This document shows positions 1 to 13,627 of a stretch of DNA of 64,000 bases, in pieces. The stretch's first letter is position 1, and the number at the start of each line of letters is the position of its first letter. The stretch lies in assembly GCA_030765065.1 (NCBI GenBank), contig CM060977.1:157366052-157430051 (forward strand), read 5' to 3'. Position numbers and translations under genes: made by a program. This stretch comes from Deroplatys truncata. Its lineage: Eukaryota; Arthropoda; Insecta; Mantodea; Mantidae. A model generated the notes under the pieces. The model was not told the origin of the DNA. It ran no database searches and saw only the letters and a list, made by a program, of their open reading frames with translations.

Positions 1-3000
1 AAGGAGTTTCAATGGCTTTCCTGTATATGTGACAAGGAGTTTCAATGGCTTTCCTGTATATGTGACAAGACGTTTCAATGGCTTTCCTGTATATGTGACA
101 AGAAGTTTCAATGGCTTTCCTGTATATGTGACAAGAAGTTTCAATGGCTTTCCTGTATATGTGACAAGAAGTTTCAATGGCTTTCCTGTATATGTGACAA
201 GAAGTTTCAATGGCTTTCCTGTATATGCGGCAAGAAGTTTCAATGGCTTTCCTGTATATGCGGCAAGAAGTTTCAATTGCTTTCCTGTATATGTGACAAG
301 AAGTTTCAACGGCTTTCCTGTATATGTGACAAGAAGTTTCAATATGCTTTCCTGTATATGCGGCAAGAAGTTTCAAGAGCTTTCCTGTATATGTGACAAG
401 GAGTTTCAATGACTTTCCTGTATATGTGACAAGAAGTTTCAATGGCTTTCCTGTATATGTGACAAGAAGTTTCAATATGCTTTCCTGTATATGTGACAAG
501 AAGTTTCAATGGCTTTCCTGTATATGTGACAAGAAGTTTCAATGGGTTTCCTGTATATGTGACAAGAAGTTTCAATATGCTTTCCTGTATATGTGACAAG
601 AACTTTCAATGGCTTTCCTGTATATGTGACAAGAAGTTTCAATGGTTTTCGTGTATATGTGACAAGAAGTTTCAATATGCTTTCCTGTATATGTGACAAG
701 AAGTTTCAATATGCTTTCCTGTATATGTGACAAGAAGTTTCAATATGCTTTCCTGTATATGTGACAAGAAGTTTCAATATGCTTTCCTGTATGTGCGGCA
801 AGAAGTTTCAATGGCTTTCCTGTATATGTGACAATAAGTTTCAATATGCTTTCCTGTATATGTGACAAGAAGTTTCAATGCTTTTCTGTATATAGCGCGA
901 GGAGTTTCAATGGCTTTCCTGTATATGTGACAAGAAGTTTCAATGGGTTTCCTGTATATGTGACAAGAAGTTTCAATGGCTTTCCCGTCTATGTGACAAG
1001 AAGTTTGAATATGCTTTCCTGTATATGTGACAAGGAGTTTCAAAGGCTTTCCTGTATATGTGACAAGAAGTTTCAATGGCTTTCCCGTATATGTTACAAG
1101 AAGTTTCAAATGCTTTCCTGTATATGTGACAAGAAGTTTTTTGGTTTTCCTGTATATGTGACAAGAAGTTTCAATATGCTCTCCTGTATATGTGACAAGA
1201 AGTTTCAATATGCTTTCCTGTATATGTGACAAGAAGTTTCAATATGCTTTCCTGTATATGTGACAAGAAGTTTCAATGGCTTTCCTGTATATGCGGCAAG
1301 AAGTTTCAATGGCTTTCCTGTATATGTGACAAGAAGTTTCAATATGCTTTCCTGTATATGTGACAAGACGTTTCAATATGCTTTCCTGTATATGTGACAA
1401 GAAGTTTCAATATGCTTTCCTGTATATGTGACAAGAAGTTTCAATGGCTTTCCTGTATATGTGACAAGAAGTTTCAATATGCTTTCCTGTATATGTGACA
1501 AGAAGCTCAATGGCTTTCCTGTATATGTGACAAGAAGTTTCAATGGCTTTCCTGCATATGTGACAAGAAGTTTCAATATGCTTTTCTGTATATGTGACAA
1601 GAAGTTTCAATGGCTTTCCTGTATATGTGACAAGAAGTTTCAATGGCTTTCCTGTATATGTGACATGAAGTTTCAATATGCTTTCCTGTATATGCGGCAA
1701 GAAGTTTCAATGTGCTTTCCTGTATATGTGACAAGATGTTTCAATGACTTTCCTGTATATGTGACAAGAAGTTTCAATGGTTTTCCTTATATGTGACAAG
1801 ATGTTTCAATGGCTTTGCTGTATATGTGACAAGAAGTTTCAACGGCTTTTCTGTATATGTGACAAGAAGTTTCAATGGCTTTTCTGTATATGTGACAAGA
1901 AGTTTCAATGGCTTTTCTGTATATGTGACAAGAAGTTTCAATGCTTTTCTGTATATGTGGCGAGGAGTTTCAATGGTTTTCCTGTATATGTGACAAGAAG
2001 TTTCCATGGCTTTCCTGTATATGTGACAAGAAGTTTCCATGGCTTTCCCGTGTATGTGACAAGAAGTTTCAATGGCTTTCCCGTCTATGTGACAAGAAGT
2101 TTCAATGCTTTTCTGTATATAGCGCGAGGAGTTTCAATGTCTTTCCTGTATATGTGAAAAGAAGTTTCAATGGCTTTCCTGTATATGTGACAAGAAGTTT
2201 CAATGGCTTTCCCGTACATGTGACAAGAAGTTTGAATATGCTTTCCTGTATATGTGACAAGGAGTTTCAGAGGCTTTCCTGTATATGTGACTAGAAGTTT
2301 CAATGGCTTTCCCATTTATGTTACAAGAAGTTTCAAATGCTTTCCTGTATATGTGACAAGAAGTTTCAATGGCTTTCCTGTATATGTGACAAGGAGTTTC
2401 AATGGCTTTCTCGTATATGTGACAAGGAGTTTCTATGGCTTTCCTGTATATGTGACAAGAAGTTTCAATGGCTTTCCTGTATATGTGACAAGAAGTTTCA
2501 AAGGCTTTCCTGTATATGTGACAAGAAGTTTCAATGGCTTTCCTGTATATGTGACAAGAAGTTTCAATGGCTTTCCTGTATATGCGGCAAGAAGTTTCAA
2601 TGGCTTTCCTGTATATGCGGCAAGAAGTTTCAATTGCCTTCCTGTATATGTGACAAGAAGTTTCAATGGCTTTCCTGTATATGTGACAAGAAGTTTCAAT
2701 GGTTTTCCTGTATATGTGACAAGAAGTTTCAATGGCTTTCCTGTATATGTGACAAGAAGTTTCAATATGCTTTCCTGTACATGCGGCAAGAAGTTTCAAG
2801 AGCTTTCCTGTATATGTGACAAGGAGTTTCAATGACTTTCCTGTATATGTGACAAGAAGTTTCAATGGCTTTCCTGTATATGTGACAAGAAGTTTCAATA
2901 TGCTTTCCTGTATATGTGACAAGAAGTTTCAATGGTTTTCCTGTATATGTGACAAGAAGTTTCAATGGGTTTCCTGTATATGTGACAAGAAGATTCAATG

Positions 3001-6000
3001 GCTTTCGTGTATATGTGACAAGAAGTTTCAATGGTTTTCGTGTATATGTAACAAGAAGTATCAATATGCTTTCCTGTATATGTGACAAGAAGTTTCAATA
3101 TGCATTCCTGTATATGTGACAAGAAGTTGCAATATGCTTTCCTGTATGTGCGGCAAGAAGTTTCAATGGCTTTCCTGTATATGTGACAAGAAGTTTCAAT
3201 ATGCTTTCCTGTATATGTGACAAGAAGTTTCAATGCTTTTCTGTATATAGCGCGAGGAGTTTCAATGGCTTTCCTGTATATGTGACAAGAAGTTTCAATG
3301 GCTTTCCTGTATATGTGACAAGAAGTTTCAATAGCTTTCCCGTATATGTGACAAGAAGTTTGAATATGCTTTCCTGTATATGTGACAAGGAGTTTCAAAG
3401 GCTTTCCTGTATATGTGACAAGAAGTATCAATGGCTTTCCCGTATATGTTACAAGAAGTTTCAAATGCTTTCCTGTATATGTGACAAGAAGTTTTTTGGT
3501 TTTCCTGTATATGTGATAAGAAGTTTCAATATGCTCTCCTGTATATGTGACAAGAAGTTTCAATATGCTTTCCTGTATATGTGACAAGAAGTTTCAATGG
3601 CTTTCCTGTATATGCGGCAAGAAGTTTCAATGGCTTTCCTGTATATGTGACAAGAAGTTTCAATATACTTTCCTGTATATGTGACAAGAAGTTTCAATAT
3701 ACTTTCCTGTATATGTGACAAGAAGTTTCAATATGCTTTCCTGTATATGTGACAAGAAGTTTCAATGGCTTTCCTGTATATGTGACAAGAAGTTTCAATA
3801 TGCTTTCCTGTATATGTGACAAGAAGCTCAATGGCTTTCCTGTATATGTGACAAGAAGTTTCAATGGCTTTCCTGTATATGTGACAAGAAGTTTCAATGC
3901 TTTTCTGTATATGGCGCGAGGAGTTTCCATGGCTTTCCTGTATATGTGACAAGAAGTTTCCATGGCTTTCCCGTATATGTGACAAGAAGTTTCAATGGCT
4001 TTCCCGTCTATGTGACAAGAAGTTTCAATGCTTTTCTGTATATAGCGCGAGGAGTTTCAATGGCTTTCCTGTATATGTGAAAAGAAGTTTCAATGGCTTT
4101 CCTGTATATGTGACAAGAAGTTTCAATGGCTTTCCCGTATATGTGACAAGAAGTTTGAATATGCTTTCCTGTATATGCGACAAGGAGTTTCAGAGGCTTT
4201 CCTGTATATGTGACTAGAAGTTTCAATGGCTTTCCCATATATGTTACAAGAAGTTTCAAATGCTTTCCTGTATATGTGACAAGGAGTTTCAATGGCTTTC
4301 CTGTATATGTGACAAGGAGTTTCAATGGCTTTCCTGTATATGTGACAAGACGTTTCAATGGCTTTCCTGTATATGTGACAAGAAGTTTCAATGGCTTTCC
4401 TGTATATGTGACAAGAAGTTTCAATGGCTTTCCTGTATATGTGACAAGAAGTTTCAATGGCTTTCCTGTATATGTGACAAGAAGTTTCAATGGCTTTCCT
4501 GTATATGCGGCAAGAAGTTTCAATGGCTTTCCTGTATATGCGGCAAGAAGTTTCAATTGCTTTCCTGTATATGTGACAAGAAGTTTCAACGGCTTTCCTG
4601 TATATGTGACAAGAAGTTTCAATATGCTTTCCTGTATATGCGGCAAGAAGTTTCAAGAGCTTTCCTGTATATGTGACAAGGAGTTTCAATGACTTTCCTG
4701 TATATGTGACAAGAAGTTTCAATGGCTTTCCTGTATATGTGACAAGAAGTTTCAATATGCTTTCCTGTATATGTGACAAGAAGTTTCAATGGCTTTCCTG
4801 TATATGTGACAAGAAGTTTCAATGGGTTTCCTGTATATGTGACAAGAAGTTTCAATATGCTTTCCTGTATATGTGACAAGAACTTTCAATGGCTTTCCTG
4901 TATATGTGACAAGAAGTTTCAATGGTTTTCGTGTATATGTGACAAGAAGTTTCAATATGCTTTCCTGTATATGTGACAAGAAGTTTCAATATGCTTTCCT
5001 GTATATGTGACAAGAAGTTTCAATATGCTTTCCTGTATATGTGACAAGAAGTTTCAATATGCTTTCCTGTATGTGCGGCAAGAAGTTTCAATGGCTTTCC
5101 TGTATATGTGACAATAAGTTTCAATATGCTTTCCTGTATATGTGACAAGAAGTTTCAATGCTTTTCTGTATATAGCGCGAGGAGTTTCAATGGCTTTCCT
5201 GTATATGTGACAAGAAGTTTCAATGGGTTTCCTGTATATGTGACAAGAAGTTTCAATGGCTTTCCCGTCTATGTGACAAGAAGTTTGAATATGCTTTCCT
5301 GTATATGTGACAAGGAGTTTCAAAGGCTTTCCTGTATATGTGACAAGAAGTTTCAATGGCTTTCCCGTATATGTTACAAGAAGTTTCAAATGCTTTCCTG
5401 TATATGTGACAAGAAGTTTTTTGGTTTTCCTGTATATGTGACAAGAAGTTTCAATATGCTCTCCTGTATATGTGACAAGAAGTTTCAATATGCTTTCCTG
5501 TATATGTGACAAGAAGTTTCAATGGCTTTCCTGTATATGCGGCAAGAAGTTTCAATGGCTTTCCTGTATATGTGACAAAATTTTCAATATGCTTTCCTGT
5601 ATATGTGACAAGAAGTTTCAATATGCTTTCCTGTATATGTGACAAGAAGTTTCAATATGCTTTCCTGTATATGTGACAAGAAGTTTCAATGGCTTTCCTG
5701 TATATGTGACAAGAAGTTTCAATATGCTTTCCTGTATATGTGAAAAAAAGCTCAATGGCTTTCCTGTATATGTGACAAGAAGTTTCAATGGTTTTCCTGT
5801 ATATGTGACAAGAAGTTTCCATGGCTTTCCTGTATATGTGACAAGAAGTTTCCATGGCTTTCCCGTGTATGTGACAAGAAGTTTCAATGGCTTTCCCGTC
5901 TATGTGACAAGAAGTTTCAATGCTTTTCTGTATATAGCGCGAGGAGTTTCAATGTCTTTCCTGTATATGTGAAAAGAAGTTTCAATGGCTTTCCTGTATA

Positions 6001-9000
6001 TGTGACAAGAAGTTTCAATGGCTTTCCCGTACATGTGACAAGAAGTTTGAATATGCTTTCCTGTATATGTGACAAGGAGTTTCAGAGGCTTTCCTGTATA
6101 TGTGACAAGGAGTTTCTATGGCTTTCCTGTATATGTGACAAGAAGTTTCAATGGCTTTCCTGTATATGTGACAAGAAGTTTCAAAGGCTTTCCTGTATAT
6201 GTGACAAGAAGTTTCAATGGCTTTCCTGTATATGTGACAAGAAGTTTCAATGGCTTTCCTGTATATGCGGCAAGAAGTTTCAATGGCTTTCCTGTATATG
6301 CGGCAAGAAGTTTCAATTGCCTTCCTGTATATGTGACAAGAAGTTTCAATGGCTTTCCTGTATATGTGACAAGAAGTTTCAATGGTTTTCCTGTATATGT
6401 GACAAGAAGTTTCCATGGCTTTCCTGTATATGTGACAAGCAGTTTCAATATGCTTTCCTGTACATGCGGCAAGAAGTTTCAAGAGCTTTCCTGTATATGT
6501 GACAAGGAGTTTCAATGACTTTCCTGTATATGTGACAAGAAGTTTCAATGGCTTTCCTGTATATGTGACAAGAAGTTTCAATATGCTTTCCTGTATATGT
6601 GACAAGAAGTTTCAATGGTTTTCCTGTATATGTGACAAGAAGTTTCAATGGGTTTCCTGTATATGTGACAAGAAGTTTCAATGGCTTTCGTGTATATGTG
6701 ACAAGAAGTTTCAATGGTTTTCGTGTATATGTTACAAGAAGTATCAATATGCTTTCCTGTATATGTGACAAGAAGTTTCAATATGCTTTCCTGTATATGT
6801 GACAAGAAGTTGCAATATGCTTTCCTGTATGTGCGGCAAGAAGTTTCAATGGCTTTCCTGTATATGTGACAAGAAGTTTCAATATGCTTTCCTGTATATG
6901 TGACAAGAAGTTTCAATGCTTTTCTGTATATAGCGCGAGGAGTTTCAATGGCTTTCCTGTATATGTGACAAGAAGTTTCAATGGCTTTCCTGTATATGTG
7001 ACAAGAAGTTTCAATAGCTTTCCCGTATATGTGACAAGAAGTTTGAATATGCTTTCCTGTATATGTGACAAGGAGTTTCAAAGGCTTTCCTGTATATGTG
7101 ACAAGAAGTATCAATGGCTTTCCCGTATATGTTACAAGAAGTTTCAAATGCTTTCCTGTATATGTGACAAGAAGTTTTTTGGTTTTCCTGTATATGTGAT
7201 AAGAAGTTTCAATGGCTTTCCTGTATATGTGACAAGAAGTTTCAATAGCTTTCCCGTATATGTGACAAGAAGTTTGAATATGCTTTCCTGTATATGTGAC
7301 AAGGAGTTTCAAAGGCTTTCCTGTATATGTGACAAGAAGTATCAATGGCTTTCCCGTATATGTTACAAGAAGTTTCAAATGCTTTCCTGTATATGTGACA
7401 AGAAGTTTTTTGGTTTTCCTGTATATGTGATAAGAAGTTTCAATATGCTCTCCTGTATATGTGCAAAGAAGTTTCAATATGCTTTCCTGTATATGTGACA
7501 AGAAGTTTCAATGGCTTTCCTGTATATGCGGCAAGAAGTTTCAATGGCTTTCCTGTATATGTGACAAGAAGTTTCAATATACTTTCCTGTATATGTGACA
7601 AGAAGTTTCAATATGCTTTCCTGTATATGTGACAAGAAGTTTCAATGGCTTTCCTGTATATGTGACAAGAAGTTTCAATATGCTTTCCTGTATATGTGAC
7701 AAGAAGCTCAATGGCTTTCCTGTATATGTGACAAGAAGTTTCAATGGCTTTCCTGTATATGTGACAAGAAGTTTCAATGCTTTTCTGTATATGGCGCGAG
7801 GAGTTTCCATGGCTTTCCTGTATATGTGACAAGAAGTTTCCATGGCTTTCCCGTATATGTGACAAGAAGTTTCAATGGCTTTCCCGTCTATGTGACAAGA
7901 AGTTTCAATGCTTTTCTGTATATAGCGCGAGGAGTTTCAATGGCTTTCCTGTATATGTGAAAAGAAGTTTCAATGGCTTTCCTGTATATGTGACAAGAAG
8001 TTTCAATGGCTTTCCCGTATTTGTGACAAGAAGTTTGAATATGCTTTCCTGTATATGTGACAAGGAGTTTCAGAGGCTTTCCTGTATATGTGACTAGAAG
8101 TTTCAATGGCTTTCCCATATATGTTACAAGAAGTTTCAAATGCTTTCCTGTATATGTGACAAGGAGTTTCAATGGCTTTCCTGTATATGTGACAAGGAGT
8201 TTCAATGGCTTTCCTGTATATGTGACAAGACGTTTCAATGGCTTTCCTGTATATGTGACAAGAAGTTTCAATGGCTTTCCTGTATATGTGACAAGAAGTT
8301 TCAATGGCTTTCCTGTATATGTGACAAGAAGTTTCAATGGCTTTCCTGTATATGTGACAAGAAGTTTCAATGGCTTTCCTGTATATGCGGCAAGAAGTTT
8401 CAATGGCTTTCCTGTATATGCGGCAAGAAGTTTCAATTGCTTTCCTGTATATGTGACAAGAAGTTTCAATGGCTTTCCTGTATATGTGACAAGAAGTTTC
8501 AATATGCTTTCCTGTATATGCGGCAAGAAGTTTCAAGAGCTTTCCTGTATATGTGACAAGGAGTTTCAATGACTTTCCTGTATATGTGACAAGAAGTTTC
8601 AATGGCTTTCCTGTATATGTGACAAGAAGTTTCAATATGCTTTCCTGTATATGTGACAAGAAGTTTCAATGGCTTTCCTGTATATGTGACAAGAAGTTTC
8701 AATGGGTTTCCTGTATATGTGACAAGAAGTTTCAATATGCTTTCCTGTATATGTGACAAGAACTTTCAATGGCTTTCCTGTATATGTGACAAGAAGTTTC
8801 AATGGCTTTCGTGTATATGTGACAAGAAGTTTCAATGGTTTTCGTGTATATGTGACAAGAAGTTTCAATATGCTTTCCTGTATATGTGACAAGAAGTTTC
8901 AATATGCTTTCCTGTATATGTGACAAGAAGTTTCAATATGCTTTCCTGTATATGTGACAAGAAGTTTCAATATGCTTTCCTGTATGTGCGGCAAGAAGTT

Positions 9001-10900
9001 TCAATGGCTTTCCTGTATATGTGACAATAAGTTTCAATATGCTTTCCTGTATATGTGACAAGAAGTTTCAATGCTTTTCTGTATATAGCGCGAGGAGTTT
9101 CAATGGCTTTCCTGTATATGTGACAAGAAGTTTCAATGGGTTTCCTGTATATGTGACAAGAAGTTTCAATGGCTTTCCCGTATATGTGACAAGAAGTTTG
9201 AATATGCTTTCCTGTATATGTGACAAGGAGTTTCAAAGGCTTTCCTGTATATGTGACAAGAAGTTTCAATGGCTTTCCCGTATATGTTACAAGAAGTTTC
9301 AAATGCTTTCCTGTATATGTGACAAGAAGTTTTTTGGTTTTCCTGTATATGTGACAAGAAGTTTCAATATGCTCTCCTGTATATGTGACAAGAAGTTTCA
9401 ATATGCTTTCCTGTATATGTGACAAGAAGTTTCAATGGCTTTCCTGTATATGCGGCAAGAAGTTTCAATGGCTTTCCTGTATATGTGACAAAATTTTCAA
9501 TATGCTTTCCTGTATATGTGACAAGAAGTTTCAATATGCTTTCCTGTATATGTGACAAGAAGTTTCAATGGCTTTCCTGTATATGTGACAAGAAGTTTCA
9601 ATATGCTTTCCTGTATATGTGAAAAAAAGCTCAATGGCTTTCCTGTATATGTGACAAGAAGTTTCAATGGCTTTCCTGTATATGTGACAAGAAGTTTCAA
9701 TATGCTTTTCTGTATATGTGACAAGAAGTTTCAATGGCTTTCCTGTATATGTGACAAGAAGTTTCAATGGCTTTCCTGTATATGTGACAATGTTTCAATA
9801 TGCTTTCCTGTATATGTGACAAGAAGTTTCAATGCTTTTCTGTATATAGCGCGAGGAGTTTCAATGGCTTTCCTGTATATGTGACAAGAAGTTTCAATGG
9901 CTTTCCTGTATATGTGACAAGAAGTTTCAATGGCTTTCCTGTATATGTGACAAGAAGTTTCAATGGCTTTCCCGTATATGTGACAAGAAGTTTGAATATG
10001 CTTTCCTGTATATGTGACAAGGAGTTTCAAAGGCTTTCCTGTATATGTGACAAGAAGTTTCAATGGCTTTCCCGTATATGTTACAGGAAGTTTCAAATGC
10101 TTTCCTGTATATGTGACAAGAAGTTTTTTGGTTTTCCTGTATATGTGACAAGAAGTTTCAATATGCTCTCCTGTATATGTGACAAGAAGTTTCAATATGC
10201 TTTCCTGTATATGTGACAAGAAGTTTCAATGGCTTTCCTGTATATGCGGCAAGAAGTTTCAATGGCTTTCCTGTATATGTGACAAGAAGTTTCAATATGC
10301 TTTCCTGTATATGTGACAAGAAGTTTCAATATGCTTTCGTATATATGTGACAAGAAGTTTCAATATGCTTTCCTGTATATGTGACAAGAAGTTTCAATGG
10401 CTTTCCTGTATATGTGACAAGAAGTTTCAATATGCTTTCCTGTATATGTGACAAGAAGCTCAATGGCTTTCCTGTATATGTGACAAGAAGTTTCAATGGC
10501 TTTCCTGTATATGTGACAAGAAGTTTCAATATGCTTTTCTGTATATGTGACAAGAAGTTTCAATGGCTTTCCTGTATATGTGACAAGAAGTTTCAATGGC
10601 TTTCCTGTATATGTGACAAGAAGTTTCAATATGCTTTCCTGTATATGCGGCAAGAAGTTTCAATGTGCTTTCCTGTATATGTGACAAGATGTTTCAATGA
10701 CTTTCCTGTATATGTGACAAGAAGTTTCAATGGTTTTCCTTATATGTGACAAGATGTTTCAATGGCTTTGCTGTATATGTGACAAGAAGTTTCAATGGCT
10801 TTTCGGTATATGTGACAAGAAGTTTCAATGGCTTTTCTGTATATGTGACAAGAAGTTTCAATGGTTTGCTGTATATGTGACAAGAAGTTTCAATAGCTTT
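1..10900. repeat. Higher-order repeat structure, about 3.7-4.3 kb
   Basis: The same ordered series of variant units recurs. The series at position 1 (two gacaagga units, then a gacaagac unit) restarts at 4281 and at 8161, giving periods of 4280 and 3880 bp. Other matched stretches are offset by 3880 (3694 and 7574; 4123 and 8003), 3683 (2762 and 6445) and 8953 (1373 and 10326). The unequal offsets mean the blocks differ by whole-unit insertions and deletions. This is the pattern expected from unequal exchange or amplification of multi-kilobase blocks after the basic unit had diverged. Confidence 0.9.
6971..7432. repeat. 231-bp segmental duplication inside the array
   Basis: Seven units (7 x 33 bp) at 6971-7201 are repeated at 7202-7432, including the private variants tttcaatagc, gaagtatc, gttacaag and gaagttttttgg. 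The matching block in the previous higher-order copy (from about 3288) has this segment once, so the duplication happened after the blocks were copied. Confidence 0.85.
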
Positions 10901-11076
10901 TCTGTATATCTGGCATGGAATTTTAATGGCTTTCCTGTATATGTTGCAAAGTGTTTTCATGGCTTTCCTGTATGTGTGACAAAAAGTTTCCAGGGCTTTC
11001 CCGTATATGTGGTTAAATGTTTTAATGGATTTGCTGTTAATGTGGTGAAGACTTTCCATAGCTTTCCTGTATATCT
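10870..11076. repeat. Decayed right edge of the satellite
   Basis: The last six or so units keep the period but diverge quickly: tctggcatgg, gttgcaaagtg and gtggttaaatg replace gtgacaagaag. Repeats stop near 11076, where ordinary AT-rich sequence begins. Edge divergence is what unequal crossing-over models predict, since terminal units are seldom homogenised. Confidence 0.85.
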
Positions 11077-11896
11077 AATACATCCACAGCACCTGCAAAA
11101 GGAACTAATTTTTTTTTGAAAATATTAAGTCGTTTTGTAGAAGTATGTTTGCATCGTTTCGGTTTCTGGATTTTCTAAAATGCTAAGTCCAAAATGCATT
11201 AATTTAACTACGTTTTGACCATCTCTGGACCTTTTGGATTACATGTATTGTTTCACACTATTAATCTAACTTTGTCATGAATTTTCTATAGCTACTCCTA
11301 ATTTTAAGGATATTCTACAAACCTCGAATAGCCGTATATGCGTCCCCAGCAAAACACCGCCTGAAATTTTATCATGTAAGAAAGACACCGTTGGTGACAG
11401 AAACCTATATTAGACAGTATATTGGGATTCGATTAAAATTAATTACGACTGCATAGTTCTCTTTATTTAACTCAATACCAGATTTACAGTTCCTAACTAT
11501 TAAAGTAAAACGTTCAAATTCTGTAGCATCTTTCAAATTGATTCTGGGGTCTGAAGTATTGGTATTTTCCGTAAAGTAAATTCAATGCAAGTTCTAACCT
11601 GGCTCTTCGGTTTATGCGTTTCTTGAGGAATTACTATTCAAAACCATGACATTGTTACAGGAACAAAACACACTGCAGCTGGTCTTTTGAAAACTTCGCT
11701 GGATACCTTAATTTAGAAAGTGCTAACCTTGTGTCCTCCACGTGTCCGTGAAAGAATGCAAAGTAACTTCTTGCCTGAATCCTTATAGCCTGAAATCATA
11801 GTGAATAGATGACTTAAAATTCTGATGTGATACATTCATACTCGTATGGATTTTGAAGATAGATTGTTGCTTCACGTATAGAAAGCCAATTTGAGT
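11077..11896. other. No recognised feature
   Basis: AT-rich sequence between the satellite edge and repeat A copy 1. I see no open frame with recognisable similarity, no tRNA-like box and no inverted termini. Confidence 0.6.
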
Positions 11897-12790
11897 AGGA
11901 GTTGTATTGTAGTTCATCTGTTGGGGAGCCGAACTTGGCAACCGAACGTATGTTACCCGTAGCCTTCGTCCCAAATTTAAAAATATTAACTTTGTAATTT
12001 GACTGTTTCTTTAAATATTATATATATTTATGTTTGCCTCGGCTGCATCAGTATTATTGTTAGAGACCTGGATTTCTTTGCAAGGTGTGGTGCGGTTGAA
12101 GAATGTAGGCTTACACAGATTATAATTTTTACTTCACCAGATTTATTAATCCTTGTCACAATTTAAATAACACTTCACTGAAATTGAGAGCTGTGAGATT
12201 ATTTTATTAACTACTTGCACTTTTAACACGTAAACTATTTTCGTCTCACACGAATACGTATTAAATTTCTCGAGGACGCATCTCGCGTCCGGTTAGGAAC
12301 ACTGTCTACAACCAACGCGTCCAGTTATGAGCACTGTCTACAAGCAACTGACTTGATTTCTACCGCCTAAATTTGTACAATTTGTCCTATTTCAGTTTCT
12401 GATTGGATCATCTTATTCTAATAGAATACCTTCATTTAAATAAGGCTTTTTCGGGTTGTTGATTGACTATTTTATAAACTGTCACAAAAATTACATTATT
12501 GCTTCCAAGAATCACCAGTAGTATTACTATTTTCTAATTTATTATTGTGTCAAGGTTACCTCATTGTTAGCAACTTTTGACCCATTTCTCACAGCTGCTA
12601 TATTATTAAATTACGTAATGCATCCACATAACATTATTGAACATGTTTACAATAATATAAGCATATGCAATGACTGTTACATACATTTTATAAATTATTA
12701 CACACACATATTGTTTTAAGGCGGGTGTTATTGAATTTATATATTATATAATTAGACTGAAGTCATTTAAGTGTTAAAAATAATGCCTCA
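11897..12790 (-). repeat. Dispersed repeat A, copy 1
   Basis: On the minus strand this matches 42987-43889 and 55832-56707 over its whole length. Shared landmarks in order are tgaggca at the start, acacttaaatga, a block with tgctaacaatgag, attctattggagtagg-like sequence, acgtattcg, gtgtaagcctacattctt, cgcagccgaggcaaac, and ggctccccaacag near the end. The size of about 0.9 kb and the lack of coding capacity suggest a long terminal repeat or a non-autonomous element. The sequence tggctccccaac near the 3' end could be a primer-binding site. The class is not settled. Confidence 0.85.
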
Positions 12791-12929
12791 ATTTCTCTAC
12801 CCTCTCTCTTTATTAGTGGGTATACAAACTATTCTTACTAAAGCTCATTTTTGTATCTACTACATTTTAATCCAAACGAAGCTTTGCAAAAATAGGCTAC
12901 GTTATACATTTCGTTATAGATCAAAGAGA

Positions 12930-13627
12930 ACAGCGATAGTCAAATGTTTAATAACTGGGCGCTATATGCTGGCCTTAAAATTCCATACTGTTACCGTGTA
13001 ATCACGAAAAACTGCTGAATGTTGACAGAACTTTAAGACAATGACCGAGTAATTAACTTTTCAAACTATTCATAACAGATATCTGAGAAATGGCTTATGC
13101 CACAAAAAACTTTGAAATAGATTGTGTGTTTTAAATAGATCTACTTTTTGAGTAGTACGTTTTCGTCTATTGCTTACATTTACCAATTATACAAGGTTAT
13201 TCAAAATTGTTCCGAACAAAGTGGACTTCATTGCTATTCGCAGAAAATTCAAGATATACATTTTATTTGTCATGTAAACATCCTTAATATACAGTATTTT
13301 AATAAAATGGTTAGAGCCATTTTTTTTAGAAAATGACTTCGAAAAATGTTCCATGTAAAGGGTAGTTTGGGGCGGAATTTTCTTGTAAATATTCGTGTCG
13401 CATTTTTGGAAGATGTTGAACTTAAATGCCAAGTTTGGTATTATTCGATATTTAGTTTTTGAATTATGCTGTTCACAGACACACACATACATACGGAACA
13501 CTTTTCTAAAAGTTTTTGTTTGGGTTCAGAGGGCCTCAAAACATATATTTTCGTGAAATCTCGACATCGAATTTTTGGGTGGAATATTATACTTCCCCTA
13601 CTTACTATACGTAGTAGAGGAAGTAAA
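12930..13627 (+). repeat. Dispersed repeat B, copy 1 (old, 5'-eroded)
   Basis: From agcgatagtcaaat onward this follows the order of the better copies: gttccatgtaaagggta, aatgccaagtttggt, gttcacagacac, gaatttttgggtgga, and finally cttactatacgtagtagagg. The 5' third is too diverged to place a boundary, so the start is approximate. Confidence 0.75.

Larger units (their letters stand above)
1..11076. repeat. Satellite/minisatellite array, 33-34 bp unit
   Basis: Head-to-tail copies of a unit whose core reads tttcctgtatatgtgacaag. The two commonest forms are 33 bp (with caatggc) and 34 bp (with caatatgc); 32-bp variants are interspersed. The array is open at the left window edge, so its true length is unknown but exceeds 11 kb. 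A 33-bp unit without stops in some frames gives long spurious open frames on both strands, but the 34- and 32-bp units shift the frame every few repeats, so no frame persists and I read the array as non-coding. There are no unique spacers between units, so it is not a CRISPR. Centromeric, heterochromatic or euchromatic location cannot be told from the sequence. Confidence 0.97.

Noticed and set aside
1..11076. Long open frames on both strands of the array, as a repetitive protein gene
   Set aside because: The 34- and 32-bp units shift the frame every few copies, both strands are equally open, and no start region, splice signal or domain is present.
1..11076. CRISPR-like array (33-bp repeats)
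   Set aside because: There are no unique spacers; units abut directly, and the context is a eukaryotic genome.
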